DNA from: Fibrobacter sp. UBA4373
Lineage (GTDB): Bacteria; Fibrobacterota; Fibrobacteria; Fibrobacterales; Fibrobacteraceae
Direction of reading: 5' to 3'
NCBI GenBank assembly: GCA_002390045.1
Contig: DGSB01000039.1
Coordinates: 1-54,357 of the forward strand
Length of the DNA: 54,357 nucleotides
Below are positions 1 through 8,102 of this stretch, piece by piece. Position 1 is the stretch's first letter. Each line of letters starts with the position of its first letter. The notes beneath the pieces were generated by a model that searched no databases, had not been told where the DNA came from, and saw nothing but the letters and a program-made list of their open reading frames with translations. The position numbers were made by a program, and so were the translations under genes.

Positions 1-486
1 AACATTGCCCTCGTGGAAAAGGGGAGGGTTTCTCTTGGAATCGTCGCCGTCCCCGCCTTGAACGAACTCTTCTACGGTTACTGTGGAAAGGCGTTCTCTA
101 CGGCATTGGACGACGTGGACTTGCAAAACGTCAAGGCTTTGCGCGTTTCGAATCGTTACCGTCCGTTCATGCCCGGGCGTCAACCTCGGGTGCTTGTCAG
201 CGTTTCGCACGTCGAACCTCAGACCGAGGATCATCTTCAAAAGTTCGCCTGTCAAAGGCTCCCTGTTGGGTCGAGCCTCAAATTTTTACGCATCGCTGAT
301 GGTTTTGCCGATTATTACCCGCGGGCGGAAACGTTTACTCCTTTGGGACGGAAGATGAAGTCGAATATGGCCAAAAAGACTTCGTTTGCCCTCCATTTGA
401 AGCCTATTAGACCCGAAAACGGCTCTTTTGGGCACTTTATCTTGACTAATTGTTCATTTTTTATTAATATTGTCGCAACATTTTAA
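1..486 (+). pseudogene. cysQ: CysQ-like 3'(2'),5'-bisphosphate nucleotidase, 5' end outside window, 3' part lost
   Basis: The reading frame is open from base 1 and encodes the middle of an inositol-monophosphatase-superfamily protein of the CysQ type, which hydrolyses 3'-phosphoadenosine 5'-phosphate during sulfate assimilation. The recognisable parts are NIALVEKGRVSLGIVAVP, a VSVSHVEPQTE segment and SSLKFLRIADGFADYYPR, in the same order as in CysQ. In intact CysQ the YPR motif is followed within about eight residues by WDTAAG, whose Asp binds metal, and then by some 60-70 more residues. Here that motif is absent in frame. A shifted frame gives only Trp-Asp-Gly-Arg-stop at about 342-356. The remaining residues up to the stop at 484-486 resemble nothing in the family and overlap the rpsT promoter. 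I infer a decayed 3' end. An unusual but functional C-terminus cannot be excluded. Confidence 0.62.
442..470 (+). promoter_or_regulatory. rpsT promoter
   Basis: TTGACT at 442-447 is followed after exactly 17 bases by TAATAT at 465-470, a classical housekeeping promoter. Transcription would start near 477, giving a leader of about 33 bases before rpsT. The promoter lies inside the dead tail of the cysQ-like frame. Confidence 0.72.
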
Positions 487-509
487 GGTTTTCACCCGGA
501 GATATAAAG

Positions 510-779
510 GTGCCAAATCATCAGTCTTGCAAAAAGCGTATTCGTCAGACCAAGAAGCTGACCGAAATCAACCGTTCCGTCCGTTCTGCTATCCGCACGA
601 GCCTCAAGGTTATCCGTACGGCTACTGATAAGGATGCTGCTCTCAAGGAAATGCCGAACCTCTTCAGCATGCTCGATAAGGCTGCTGCAAAGCATCGTGC
701 AGGTTTCAACGCTAACCGCGCTGCAAACTACAAGGCAAAGGTGGCTCAGGTCATTAACGGTTTTGCCGCTAAAGCCTAA
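510..779 (+). CDS. rpsT: 30S ribosomal protein S20
   Basis: The product is 89 residues long, the normal size for bS20, a primary binder of the 5' domain of 16S rRNA. It has the usual start PNHQSCKKRIRQTKK, the basic SVRSAIRTSLK segment and the KHRAGFNANRAANYKAK region with its high Lys/Arg/Ala content. The start is GTG with GGAG at 498-501 about nine bases upstream. It stands alone between its own promoter and a terminator. rpsT is autoregulated in Escherichia coli through a weak start codon, and the GTG here would fit the same idea, but that is inference. Confidence 0.96.
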   Translation: MPNHQSCKKRIRQTKKLTEINRSVRSAIRTSLKVIRTATDKDAALKEMPNLFSMLDKAAAKHRAGFNANRAANYKAKVAQVINGFAAKA

Positions 780-803
780 TTGATACACTTGCTTTAAGTG
801 TGA

Positions 804-841
804 GGCCGCAGACATTTTCGTCGGCGGTCTTTGCTTTTTTT
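804..841 (+). terminator. Intrinsic terminator of rpsT
   Basis: GGCCGC-A-GAC pairs with GTC-G-GCGGTC around an ATTTTC loop, with one mismatch, and the stem is followed by TTTGCTTTTTTT. Confidence 0.8.
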
Positions 842-904
842 GAGCAATCGTGCGCCGATTGATAGTTTTTTTGTTAGATTATTTGAAAACTTCAAGGAAG
901 AAGA

Positions 905-1900
905 ATGTCATCAATAAACTTCGCTACTCGTGAAATCAGCTGCAAGGTCGTATACTATGGCCCTGGTTTGAGCGGCAAGACGACAAATCTTCAAGTGATC
1001 CATCAAAAAATGCCTCAGGACAAGAGAACCGACATGGTTTCCTTGGAAACTGAAGGTGACCGTACTTTGTTCTTTGATTTCCTCCCGCTTAACCTGGGGG
1101 ATATCAAGGGTTTTAAAACAAAGTTCCAACTTTATACTGTTCCTGGTCAGGTTTATTATAACTCAACGCGTAAGATCGTTCTTCGTGGTGTGGATGGTAT
1201 TGTTTTCGTTGCGGACTCCCAGCGTTCTCGCGAAGCGGAAAATTTGGAAAGCTTGCAAAATTTGCGTCAGAATTTGGAAGATTACGGGGTCAACCTCGAT
1301 GAAATTCCGCTCGTTTTGCAATACAACAAGCGTGACATGGAAAATGTGTTCACTCTTGACGAAATGAACCAAATGCTGAATCCGAAGGCGATTCCTTTCT
1401 TCCCGGCTACGGCTCATAATGGCAAGGGCGTCGTGACGACATTGAAGGCGATTGCGATGCTTGTCATTCAGCGCTTTAACTTGAAGCAAGGATTCCTCCG
1501 CAAGGCAGCCGACAGCGTCCACAATACAGGCGTTCACGATGTGACCGTCGGTAAGGAAGGCGTTTCTGTCGCTCCGTCTCCGGTGGCTCCGTCCGTTCAA
1601 CCGGCGGCCCCGGTTGCGCCTAAGCCTGCAGAGGCTTCGCCTTTAGCGGGTTCGATGCCGGACCTCGGAGTTTCTTCTGCAAGTTCTCCTTTCCGGATGC
1701 CGAACTTTGTTTCGCGTGCGGCGGCGAGCGAACCTGCCAATCGAGGCGGTCTCTTCCAAAAGAGCGCTTCTCCGTTTGGACGTCCTGCAACTCCGGCTCG
1801 GGGACCGAGTCCGTTCGGGAAGTCTGCGTTTGATTCCGACGACAAGGGAATTTCCGACGACGATATTGAACTTCGTCCGTACGTGCCGAAGAAGAAGTAA
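905..1900 (+). CDS. mglA: MglA-type Ras-like GTPase with a long C-terminal tail
   Basis: Residues 1-196 form a small Ras-like GTPase of the MglA family, the polarity and motility switch known from Myxococcus. The P-loop GPGLSGKTTNL lies at residues 19-29, the switch II region contains TVPGQ at 78-82, and the base-specificity motif NKRD is at 141-144. MglA proteins are usually about 195 residues. This one continues for another 135 residues rich in Pro, Ala and Ser with repeated SPF(G) patches, ending in an acidic stretch and then PYVPKKK. The tail looks disordered and could tether a partner. AAGGAAG lies just before the ATG. The gene is followed 16 bases later by its probable GTPase-activating partner mglB, in the reverse of the Myxococcus order. 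Confidence 0.93.
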   Translation: MSSINFATREISCKVVYYGPGLSGKTTNLQVIHQKMPQDKRTDMVSLETEGDRTLFFDFLPLNLGDIKGFKTKFQLYTVPGQVYYNSTRKIVLRGVDGIVFVADSQRSREAENLESLQNLRQNLEDYGVNLDEIPLVLQYNKRDMENVFTLDEMNQMLNPKAIPFFPATAHNGKGVVTTLKAIAMLVIQRFNLKQGFLRKAADSVHNTGVHDVTVGKEGVSVAPSPVAPSVQPAAPVAPKPAEASPLAGSMPDLGVSSASSPFRMPNFVSRAAASEPANRGGLFQKSASPFGRPATPARGPSPFGKSAFDSDDKGISDDDIELRPYVPKKK

Positions 1901-1916
1901 TCTAGGGAGCTTTTGA

Positions 1917-2336
1917 ATGAGTGATTTTGCTGTATATACGGATGACGCGGATCGCGTGCGCCGCTTGATGCAGGCGTATTTGACAAATGTCAAAGCGGAC
2001 TACATCATGCTTGTGCACCGTGACGGTTCTGTGATTTCGGAAGTGGGAACCATTGGAATGGACACGACTCCGCTTGCTGTCCTCAGCACGGCTTCTTTTG
2101 GCAGTGCTCGGCAGATTGGTGCCATGCTTGGCGAAGGCGAATTCAAGTCGGTCTCCTATACCGGTGAAAAGCGTTCCATTTATATTGCCCCTGTCGAAGA
2201 TACTCTCTTGCTTGTCCAAATCTTTTCGGGGAACAAACTTCCGAATCGCATCGAAGACTACAACAAGTTGCTGGTTGAAAAATTGGTGGAGGCAGTGCCC
2301 GCATTCACGCAGAATACGAGCAAGATCCGTCGCTAG
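1917..2336 (+). CDS. mglB: MglB-type Roadblock/LC7 domain protein
   Basis: This 139-residue protein has the compact alpha/beta Roadblock/LC7 fold signature: a hydrophobic strand YIMLVHRDGSVISEVG, a helix with small residues (FGSARQIGAMLGEGEF), and a strand RSIYIAPVEDTLLLVQIF. In characterised systems MglB dimers stimulate GTP hydrolysis by MglA and define a cell pole. GGGAG at 1905-1909 supports the ATG. The stop lies nine bases before the next start, so it is probably cotranscribed with the three envelope genes downstream. Function is by family. The partner assignment rests on adjacency. Confidence 0.85.
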   Translation: MSDFAVYTDDADRVRRLMQAYLTNVKADYIMLVHRDGSVISEVGTIGMDTTPLAVLSTASFGSARQIGAMLGEGEFKSVSYTGEKRSIYIAPVEDTLLLVQIFSGNKLPNRIEDYNKLLVEKLVEAVPAFTQNTSKIRR

Positions 2337-2345
2337 GAGTTCCTG

Positions 2346-2816
2346 GTGCAAGGCTTGCCTCCCATTCGCTACATTCGAAAGACGACCCTTGTTTTTTTGG
2401 TCGTCTTTTTGTGTTTTATTGCTCACCGGATTTATGTTTCCGTGAATGATTTGGAATCCAAGAAGGTGAACTTGACTCACGAAGATTCGCTAGCGACTTT
2501 TAACGTGGTTTGCCGAAATATCGTCGGCGGCTTGCCTTTTGGCGTGGATTCCGTATTCCAAGTCCATACGCGTTTGCATTATTATTCGGAAGTTCCGAAG
2601 CTTTTGTGGGATGTTCCGGTGGAACGTAAAATCAAGCATATCTGGTTCAATGGGGCAGATACTGTTCAGCAGGTTTTTTGCACGCTTTCGGATTCCACCT
2701 GTGAAAGTTCTATTGCGCCGCTTTTGCTTGCTCCCGGGGAATGGAGCGTGGACGCTGTAGAAGGACGTAGACTTTTGTCCAGTCGCCAGTTCAAGGTCGA
2801 ACCGGCAAGGGAATAA
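2346..2816 (+). CDS. Membrane-anchored protein, DUF2914-like
   Basis: The product of 156 residues begins with a basic stretch and one hydrophobic segment (TLVFLVVFLCFIAHRIYV, about residues 13-30), so it is probably anchored in the inner membrane with the rest outside the cytoplasm. The C-terminal half has the pattern IKHIWFNG ... APGEWSVDAV-G-RLLSSRQFKV, which resembles DUF2914 domains, small beta-rich periplasmic modules of unknown role. The start is GTG with TAGGAGT about eight bases upstream. Only three bases separate its stop from the next gene's TTG start, which points to one transcript and perhaps a joint role with the outer-membrane-type protein that follows. The DUF assignment is from memory. 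Confidence 0.6.
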   Translation: MQGLPPIRYIRKTTLVFLVVFLCFIAHRIYVSVNDLESKKVNLTHEDSLATFNVVCRNIVGGLPFGVDSVFQVHTRLHYYSEVPKLLWDVPVERKIKHIWFNGADTVQQVFCTLSDSTCESSIAPLLLAPGEWSVDAVEGRRLLSSRQFKVEPARE

Positions 2817-2819
2817 TCC

Positions 2820-5714
2820 TTGCCTCGGGGACTTCTCTTCATTTTTCTTCTTTTGTTGCCAGGCCTTGCGCTTGCAGATGAATTCTTTTATTCGAAAATT
2901 TCTCCCGATTCCGTGCCTGTTTTTCGCGGAATCCCTTTTTTAAAAAACGATACGGCAAACGTAAAACCAGCTGACGAAGAATCCAGGGACTCCTTAAAAT
3001 TGCAGACCTCCGGTTCGAAGACGATTCAAGTGATCGTCGGTGACGGAGGAACGGAAGTGAATCAGGAACTTCACCTTTCCATTCAGGGCGAAGCGACAAA
3101 AGGCGTCTATGTGGATGCTCTTCTTTCGGATGTGGGCAGGGAAGCGGGCGAAGAGCGGACGGCCACGCTTCAAGAAGTGGACGAAGTGCATTTTCGTGTT
3201 GAAACGGAACATCTTTTTTTGCACCTGGGCGATATGACGTGGCGCGAAAATACGCTCGGGCTTTCGGGCATTGAACGGGCGACTCTCGGCATTGCTGCTG
3301 GAGCGAAGATGGGACATTCTCAAGTCCGCGGTGCGTATGGCTTTGACGAACTCGAACGGGTGAATTCCACGTTCAGCGGGGTGGATGGGCAGCAAAGGGG
3401 TTATCTGCTTTCGACGGGAACGACGGAAACCTATGTCGCTGTAGTTCCGAATTCCGAAACGGTTTATTTGAACGGCGTGAAGCTTTCCCGAAACGAAGAT
3501 TATGTAGTCAACTATGCAGGCGGTGTTTTGGATTTTAAAGGAACTCTCATTCCGGGTTCTCAGGATGAAATCCGTGTGGAATATGATGCCTACAATTCTG
3601 GCGGCCTGCAAATCTTGAAAGCGGCAGATGGAAGTTATCGCGGCCAAAATCTTTGGCTCGATGTCGTGGGCTTTGAAGTTTCGAGCGATACGGCCCGGTT
3701 GCGCCGCAGTACTTGGAGTGAAGACGATTTAAAACTTTTGAAATCCGATGATGGCAACGATTTTGAACGCTCGGATACCCTAGAATCTTTAGAACGCCCT
3801 TGGATGCTTCGAAGAATGGGCGCAAGGGCTCGGGTGCAATGGCAAAATCATTGGTATGCCGACGGTGAAATGGATTACAGTGAATCGGATACCAATACGG
3901 TTTCTTCTCGGGTAAATGGCCCTTCGGGTCGTGCGTTTCGCTGGTTTCTTTCGAGTGACAGCACTTGGAATCAACGCTATAATCTTTTGCGGCTAAATAT
4001 TGCCGGCGACTACTTGCAAGAAGGTTTTGTCCAAAAAAATTTTCAGGGAACGGAACGCAATTGGGATTCTTACACGCTGCGTGAAAACTGGGATCTGGAC
4101 AGCGCAAATGTTCTGGGATCGCTTCGCTTTGATCAGGTTTCGTTGCGCTTTCGCTTGCCGTCTGCATTCTTTTTCGGAACGGAATGGGGTTACCGCCGAA
4201 GCTTGACCGCAGAAGAACATTGGAATTCATCGCGTTCAAGAGCTTTTGTAGAACATAGGACAAGCGATGTGATCACCGAGCTTTCGGCGATTCGCATCGC
4301 ATCGGAAAACGATTATGGAATGGAGCGGTATCAGGGAATTTTCCAATCGGAATATAGGACAGGATTTGTTCGGCCCTTTGGATATGCTTCTTATGGAATC
4401 TGGCTCAAAGATTCCAAAGCTATAGAAAATGACCGTTCCGAAAAGGCCGATGTCAAAAGCGGGCTTGAACTCGTCGGCTCGAGTTGGAATACCAAAGGAA
4501 CTCTTTTGGGAACGCGGGCGAGAACGGGAACCTCTTTTGAAACTCTAGAAGATTCCTTAAAAATAGCCGGCTTTGAACATTCAGCGAATGTAAATGGCAA
4601 ATACGTTTCTTTTTCTCATATTTTGCAGTACAAGCGCACGGAACTCGATACCGCAGGCACGTCTAATTCCTGGCTTTCGGAAGAATCCATGGATTGGGGC
4701 GCTGCGAATTCACCATGGATTGGGCATGCGAGTTATCGTTTAGGCTTGACGCGCGAAGTTCCCTATGTGCCAATTTATAAGGCTGTAGCGAAGGGGACGG
4801 GCGATGTCATGTACGACAGTCTCGCGGGCGTTTTTGTGGAAGGCGTGGATAATGGCGATTATGTATACGAAGGAATGGGACGAAGCGATTCTGCGGAAGC
4901 TGTGCGGGCGAGTTCCGCCGAAATGACTTTGAATTGGACGTTTACGCCGCGCTACTTAGGAATTTCGCACGGCATATTGCGAGATTTGGAATTCTCGTTC
5001 GACGGTTCAAGCGAAGGCCGTGATACGACTGGAAAAACCGTTTTCCTTCCGCCGTTCGTGAGAAGCACGCTCCGCGATCTTTCGAGCGGAATTCTGACGG
5101 GTGAAATCGCTGTCCTTTGGACTGAACCGCAAAACCGGGGAACCTTAGAGTATAAAGTGGGGACGGAAAGCGAAAAACGCAACACAACGCAAGGCTATTT
5201 TGAAAATCGGACATGGCATCAGCTCGATGGAATTTATACGGGGCGAACAAAAGAAACTTGGGAATTGATTCCCGCTCTCGAATTTGTGGACTTGGAAACC
5301 GTCCAAGAAATGGATTGGAAAATTTATGAAGTGACTGGATCCTGGAAACGGCTTTTGCCGCTTCACTTGTACGTAATCCCGAAGGGTTGGCTCCGAAAAG
5401 GTTTGGGCCAAGAAGAAAGCGGAAAAATGGAAGCCTTTTTACGGCAAGCCTCTTTGACGTTAGGCTTTGACGATGAACGCTCTATTCGGGCTTCCAATGA
5501 ATTCAGCGCAACCTATGTTTCGACGGAAAATGAAACTCTTCCATACCAGATGGTTTCGGGATTTGGAAAGGGGGTGACGTTCCGCAATGCGCTTACTGCT
5601 TCGGTGGATGCAAATGAATACCTGTCGTTAGGCCTTTCGTATATCGTGCGCTTTGGAAGCGCGGAAGACGGCGTTTTTCAAAAACTTTCGATGGAGGCGA
5701 GAGCTTATTTTTAA
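2820..5714 (+). CDS. Large outer-membrane or surface beta-rich protein, 964 residues
   Basis: A signal peptide (MPRGLLFIFLLLLPGLALA, cleavage before DEFF) is followed by a protein with strongly alternating polar/hydrophobic character. Near residues 80-145 it has a GVYVDALLSD ... LQEVDEVHFRV ... LGD pattern. Near 200-260 it has SETVYLNGVKLSRNEDYVV followed by GGVLDFKGTLI and IRVEYDAY. I associate both patterns with large uncharacterised envelope proteins of several Gram-negative phyla. The last residues EARAYF end in an aromatic, as in barrels inserted by BamA. The start is TTG with AAGGGA upstream, and it abuts the preceding gene. The next gene is an Omp85 protein, which could be its insertion or export partner. 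No enzymatic motif was seen. A barrel over much of the length is inference. Confidence 0.6.
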   Translation: MPRGLLFIFLLLLPGLALADEFFYSKISPDSVPVFRGIPFLKNDTANVKPADEESRDSLKLQTSGSKTIQVIVGDGGTEVNQELHLSIQGEATKGVYVDALLSDVGREAGEERTATLQEVDEVHFRVETEHLFLHLGDMTWRENTLGLSGIERATLGIAAGAKMGHSQVRGAYGFDELERVNSTFSGVDGQQRGYLLSTGTTETYVAVVPNSETVYLNGVKLSRNEDYVVNYAGGVLDFKGTLIPGSQDEIRVEYDAYNSGGLQILKAADGSYRGQNLWLDVVGFEVSSDTARLRRSTWSEDDLKLLKSDDGNDFERSDTLESLERPWMLRRMGARARVQWQNHWYADGEMDYSESDTNTVSSRVNGPSGRAFRWFLSSDSTWNQRYNLLRLNIAGDYLQEGFVQKNFQGTERNWDSYTLRENWDLDSANVLGSLRFDQVSLRFRLPSAFFFGTEWGYRRSLTAEEHWNSSRSRAFVEHRTSDVITELSAIRIASENDYGMERYQGIFQSEYRTGFVRPFGYASYGIWLKDSKAIENDRSEKADVKSGLELVGSSWNTKGTLLGTRARTGTSFETLEDSLKIAGFEHSANVNGKYVSFSHILQYKRTELDTAGTSNSWLSEESMDWGAANSPWIGHASYRLGLTREVPYVPIYKAVAKGTGDVMYDSLAGVFVEGVDNGDYVYEGMGRSDSAEAVRASSAEMTLNWTFTPRYLGISHGILRDLEFSFDGSSEGRDTTGKTVFLPPFVRSTLRDLSSGILTGEIAVLWTEPQNRGTLEYKVGTESEKRNTTQGYFENRTWHQLDGIYTGRTKETWELIPALEFVDLETVQEMDWKIYEVTGSWKRLLPLHLYVIPKGWLRKGLGQEESGKMEAFLRQASLTLGFDDERSIRASNEFSATYVSTENETLPYQMVSGFGKGVTFRNALTASVDANEYLSLGLSYIVRFGSAEDGVFQKLSMEARAYF

Positions 5715-5720
5715 GCCATC

Positions 5721-7082
5721 ATGAAAAAGCTTTTGGGAACAATCCTTTTCCTGTGCGCGTGGGCCTTTGCGGACTGCGTGGTGAAAAGCGTCGCTCTGGA
5801 AGGCTTGGATGATGTATCTGAAAAACGTTTCCGTTCCATGGTCGGGAAAAATTGCGCCGACCTCGAACGCCAGTCAAAGAATCTAATCGATGAACTGGCC
5901 GAAAACGGGTTCCCTTTTGCGTCGATTTCGCAGCATATCGATTCTGCTGGAAATGTAACCGTTAAGCTTTCCCGAGGAAGCGCTTGGGTTTGGGCAGAGG
6001 CGGAAAATGCGGAAAATTCCAAAAGTCAAAAACGAACTTTTGCCAAACTTTCGGGGCTTGAATCGGGAAGTCCCGTTCGTCTTTCCGATTTGGAACGTGC
6101 TAAACGCAAACTGGTCAATTCGGGATATTTTGAATCGGTAGAAGAACCTCGGCTGTACCGGGATTCCGTACGCAACCGAATGATTCCGGTTTTCTTTATG
6201 CGGGATCTTTCGATCAACAGTTTTGAAGGGCTTCTTTCGTATGCGAGCGGTGAAGACGGCGGTTGGGCCGGGAATTTGAACCTTGCCTTGTACAACATGC
6301 GGGGCACGGGGCGCGATCTTACGGTATTCGGAGAAACCGGAGATTGGGAACGTTCTGTGTCGGCTGCGTATAAGGAGCCTTGGCTGCTAGGCACAGACTG
6401 GAACGGAATTATCCGAGGAACATTCGAAGAAGATTCGACGTATCGCGATGCACTTCTTGAAGCAGGAGTATCCCGTTCTGTAGGTTTTTATTTTGAATTT
6501 GCGATCCTTGGCGGCATCGGGGATGACTGCTGGACATATACGCTCGAAACAAACTTCAAGAACGAAGACAGGATCGTGCTTCCGCGGCACGGCGTGTCTT
6601 TTTCGGGCACATTCCGCGTCATCAAGGATAGAACGGATTCTTCACATTCTTTTACGACGGACTTGCATGCGAATGGACGCATCTATACGCCGCTATCCCA
6701 AACGTTTGTGTTGCAGTCGTCCTTCTTTGTTGGAACCCTTTTGCCGACCGATCGAAATTTTGACCGTTCGGAACTTTTTTCTCTCGGCGGCATGGATAAC
6801 TTGAAAGGTTACCGTCCGGGATTTTTCCGCACGCGGGCCTATGGAATTTCGGAAATGGATTTGCAGTGGCGCGCCATCGAAAAGACCGCCTTCCATGGGT
6901 TCTTTGAACCCGCTCTATATCGGGCGCAGGCTCCGGATCACGGTTGGGCAAATTCATTCAGCTACGGTTTAGGCATTTCCCAATACCGCGGATACTGGAG
7001 CTTTTCTCTTTTTTATGCTTTGCATCAAGGGGCAGAACCGCTGGATGGACTTTTGCACTTTGGCGTGAAGGCTCTTTTTTAA
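5721..7082 (+). CDS. Small Omp85-family (BamA/TamA-like) outer membrane protein
   Basis: The protein of 453 residues has a signal peptide (MKKLLGTILFLCAWAFA), POTRA-like sequence over roughly 20-165 (VKSVALEGLDDVSEKRFRSM, then LERAKRKLVNSGYFESVEE) and a C-terminal barrel. The barrel contains the Omp85 signature SLGGMDNLKGYRPGFFRTRA followed by a strand with EMDLQWR, and the protein ends FGVKALF, a typical terminal beta-signal. BamA is about 800 residues with five POTRA domains, so this is a short family member with one or two. It begins six bases after the 964-residue protein and its last four bases overlap the convergent epmB. Adjacency suggests it inserts or secretes the upstream protein, or acts as an accessory assembly factor. 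Confidence 0.82.
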   Translation: MKKLLGTILFLCAWAFADCVVKSVALEGLDDVSEKRFRSMVGKNCADLERQSKNLIDELAENGFPFASISQHIDSAGNVTVKLSRGSAWVWAEAENAENSKSQKRTFAKLSGLESGSPVRLSDLERAKRKLVNSGYFESVEEPRLYRDSVRNRMIPVFFMRDLSINSFEGLLSYASGEDGGWAGNLNLALYNMRGTGRDLTVFGETGDWERSVSAAYKEPWLLGTDWNGIIRGTFEEDSTYRDALLEAGVSRSVGFYFEFAILGGIGDDCWTYTLETNFKNEDRIVLPRHGVSFSGTFRVIKDRTDSSHSFTTDLHANGRIYTPLSQTFVLQSSFFVGTLLPTDRNFDRSELFSLGGMDNLKGYRPGFFRTRAYGISEMDLQWRAIEKTAFHGFFEPALYRAQAPDHGWANSFSYGLGISQYRGYWSFSLFYALHQGAEPLDGLLHFGVKALF

Positions 7083-8056
7083 CGTCCAGGATTTACGATC
7101 GGCGTTTTGGAAGCTTCACCAGCGATTTCTCGCACAAGTCTTGGAACGAGATATCCCGGAACCGCTTGCCGGACTTCTTCTACGATCTGTAACGCTTGGG
7201 CGTCGGAAATTTCAAAATGCGCGACTCCCGTCGCATGGTCCAGCTGGTGCAGGTAGTAGGGGAGAACGCCTTGGCTGAACAGCTTAAAGGAAAGCTCCGT
7301 CAGAACTTCACCGGAATCGTTGATTCCTTTCAGAAGCGTGGATTGGTTCAGCAGGATTGCGTTCAATTCTTGGAGAGCGGCAAAAACCTTTGCCGAAGCG
7401 TCATCCAGTTCATTCGGATGGTCCACGTGCACGACCACGACCAGTTTTTTCTTTTGGGAAAGCTTTTGTAATAGCGGGTAAATGGACGCCTTGTTTTCGA
7501 TATCGAAAACTTGCGGAAAGCTAATCGGGGTCCGTGTATGGATGCGGACAGTCTTTACGTGATCTTTGGAAAGGATAACTTGGAACAGTTCGGCGAGCTG
7601 TGCCTTGGGAAGCATCATCGGGTCGCCACCCGAAAGGATGACTTCGTGAATGTCGGTCGCTTGGGATAGCCAGGCGTCGAAGCGGGCGAGAAAATTTTCA
7701 AGGCTCCGTTTAGGTTCGGCGCGTCGAAAGCAGAATCGGCAGTGCAGACTGCAGGCGAAGGTCGGCTCTATCAGAACTCGGCCCTTGTACTTTTGAAGAA
7801 TTCCCGGTTCCTTTTCGCTATCGCTATCGCCTACGGGATCGTCGCAAAAGCCTTCGACCTGAAGGTTTTCTTGGGCTGTTGGCAAAATTTCGCGCAAAAG
7901 TGGATCGTTGGGGTTGTTTTTTTCGATTTTTGACGCAAAATGGCGCGAAACGAGGAACGAAAACCGGGAGTTTGCCACTTGCGTGGAAGGTTCCGGGAGT
8001 TCCAGAAAGGCAAAAAGATCCTTCAAACTAGTGAAAAAGGGAGTTGATTTAGCCAT
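7079..8056 (-). CDS. epmB: EF-P beta-lysylation aminomutase EpmB (KamA-family radical SAM)
   Basis: This 325-residue protein has the radical-SAM cluster motif CSLHCRFC (Cys102, Cys106, Cys109) and the KamA-family segments EVILSGGDPMMLP, RIHTRTPI and a PLP-type C-terminal region ending VPRLVREIAGE. EpmB converts (S)-alpha-lysine to (R)-beta-lysine, which EpmA attaches to Lys34 of elongation factor P. Divergent placement next to efp, separated by only 46 bases, makes EpmB much more likely than lysine 2,3-aminomutase of lysine catabolism. No epmA is visible in the window. The gene may be leaderless, because a TAAGATAG element ends seven bases before the ATG. Confidence 0.9.
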   Translation of the reverse strand: MAKSTPFFTSLKDLFAFLELPEPSTQVANSRFSFLVSRHFASKIEKNNPNDPLLREILPTAQENLQVEGFCDDPVGDSDSEKEPGILQKYKGRVLIEPTFACSLHCRFCFRRAEPKRSLENFLARFDAWLSQATDIHEVILSGGDPMMLPKAQLAELFQVILSKDHVKTVRIHTRTPISFPQVFDIENKASIYPLLQKLSQKKKLVVVVHVDHPNELDDASAKVFAALQELNAILLNQSTLLKGINDSGEVLTELSFKLFSQGVLPYYLHQLDHATGVAHFEISDAQALQIVEEVRQAVPGYLVPRLVREIAGEASKTPIVNPGR

Positions 8057-8072
8057 ATTTTTTCTATCTTAT
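8044..8072. promoter_or_regulatory. Overlapping divergent promoters of epmB and efp
   Basis: On the plus strand TTGATT at 8044-8049 is followed after 15 bases by TATCTT at 8065-8070, with a Shine-Dalgarno-like AAGAGG downstream for efp. On the minus strand TAAGATAG (8071-8064) is the only -10-like element before epmB. The two -10 boxes occupy the same eight base pairs, so polymerase can probably bind in only one direction at a time. Confidence 0.5.
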
Positions 8073-8102
8073 GCGAAAATCTTTTTTAAGAGGCACATAT
8101 CT

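Noticed and set aside
7908..8102. N-terminal extension of EF-P by 65 codons
   Set aside because: It reads through epmB on the opposite strand. The ATG at 8103 has a ribosome site and places the modified lysine at position 34.
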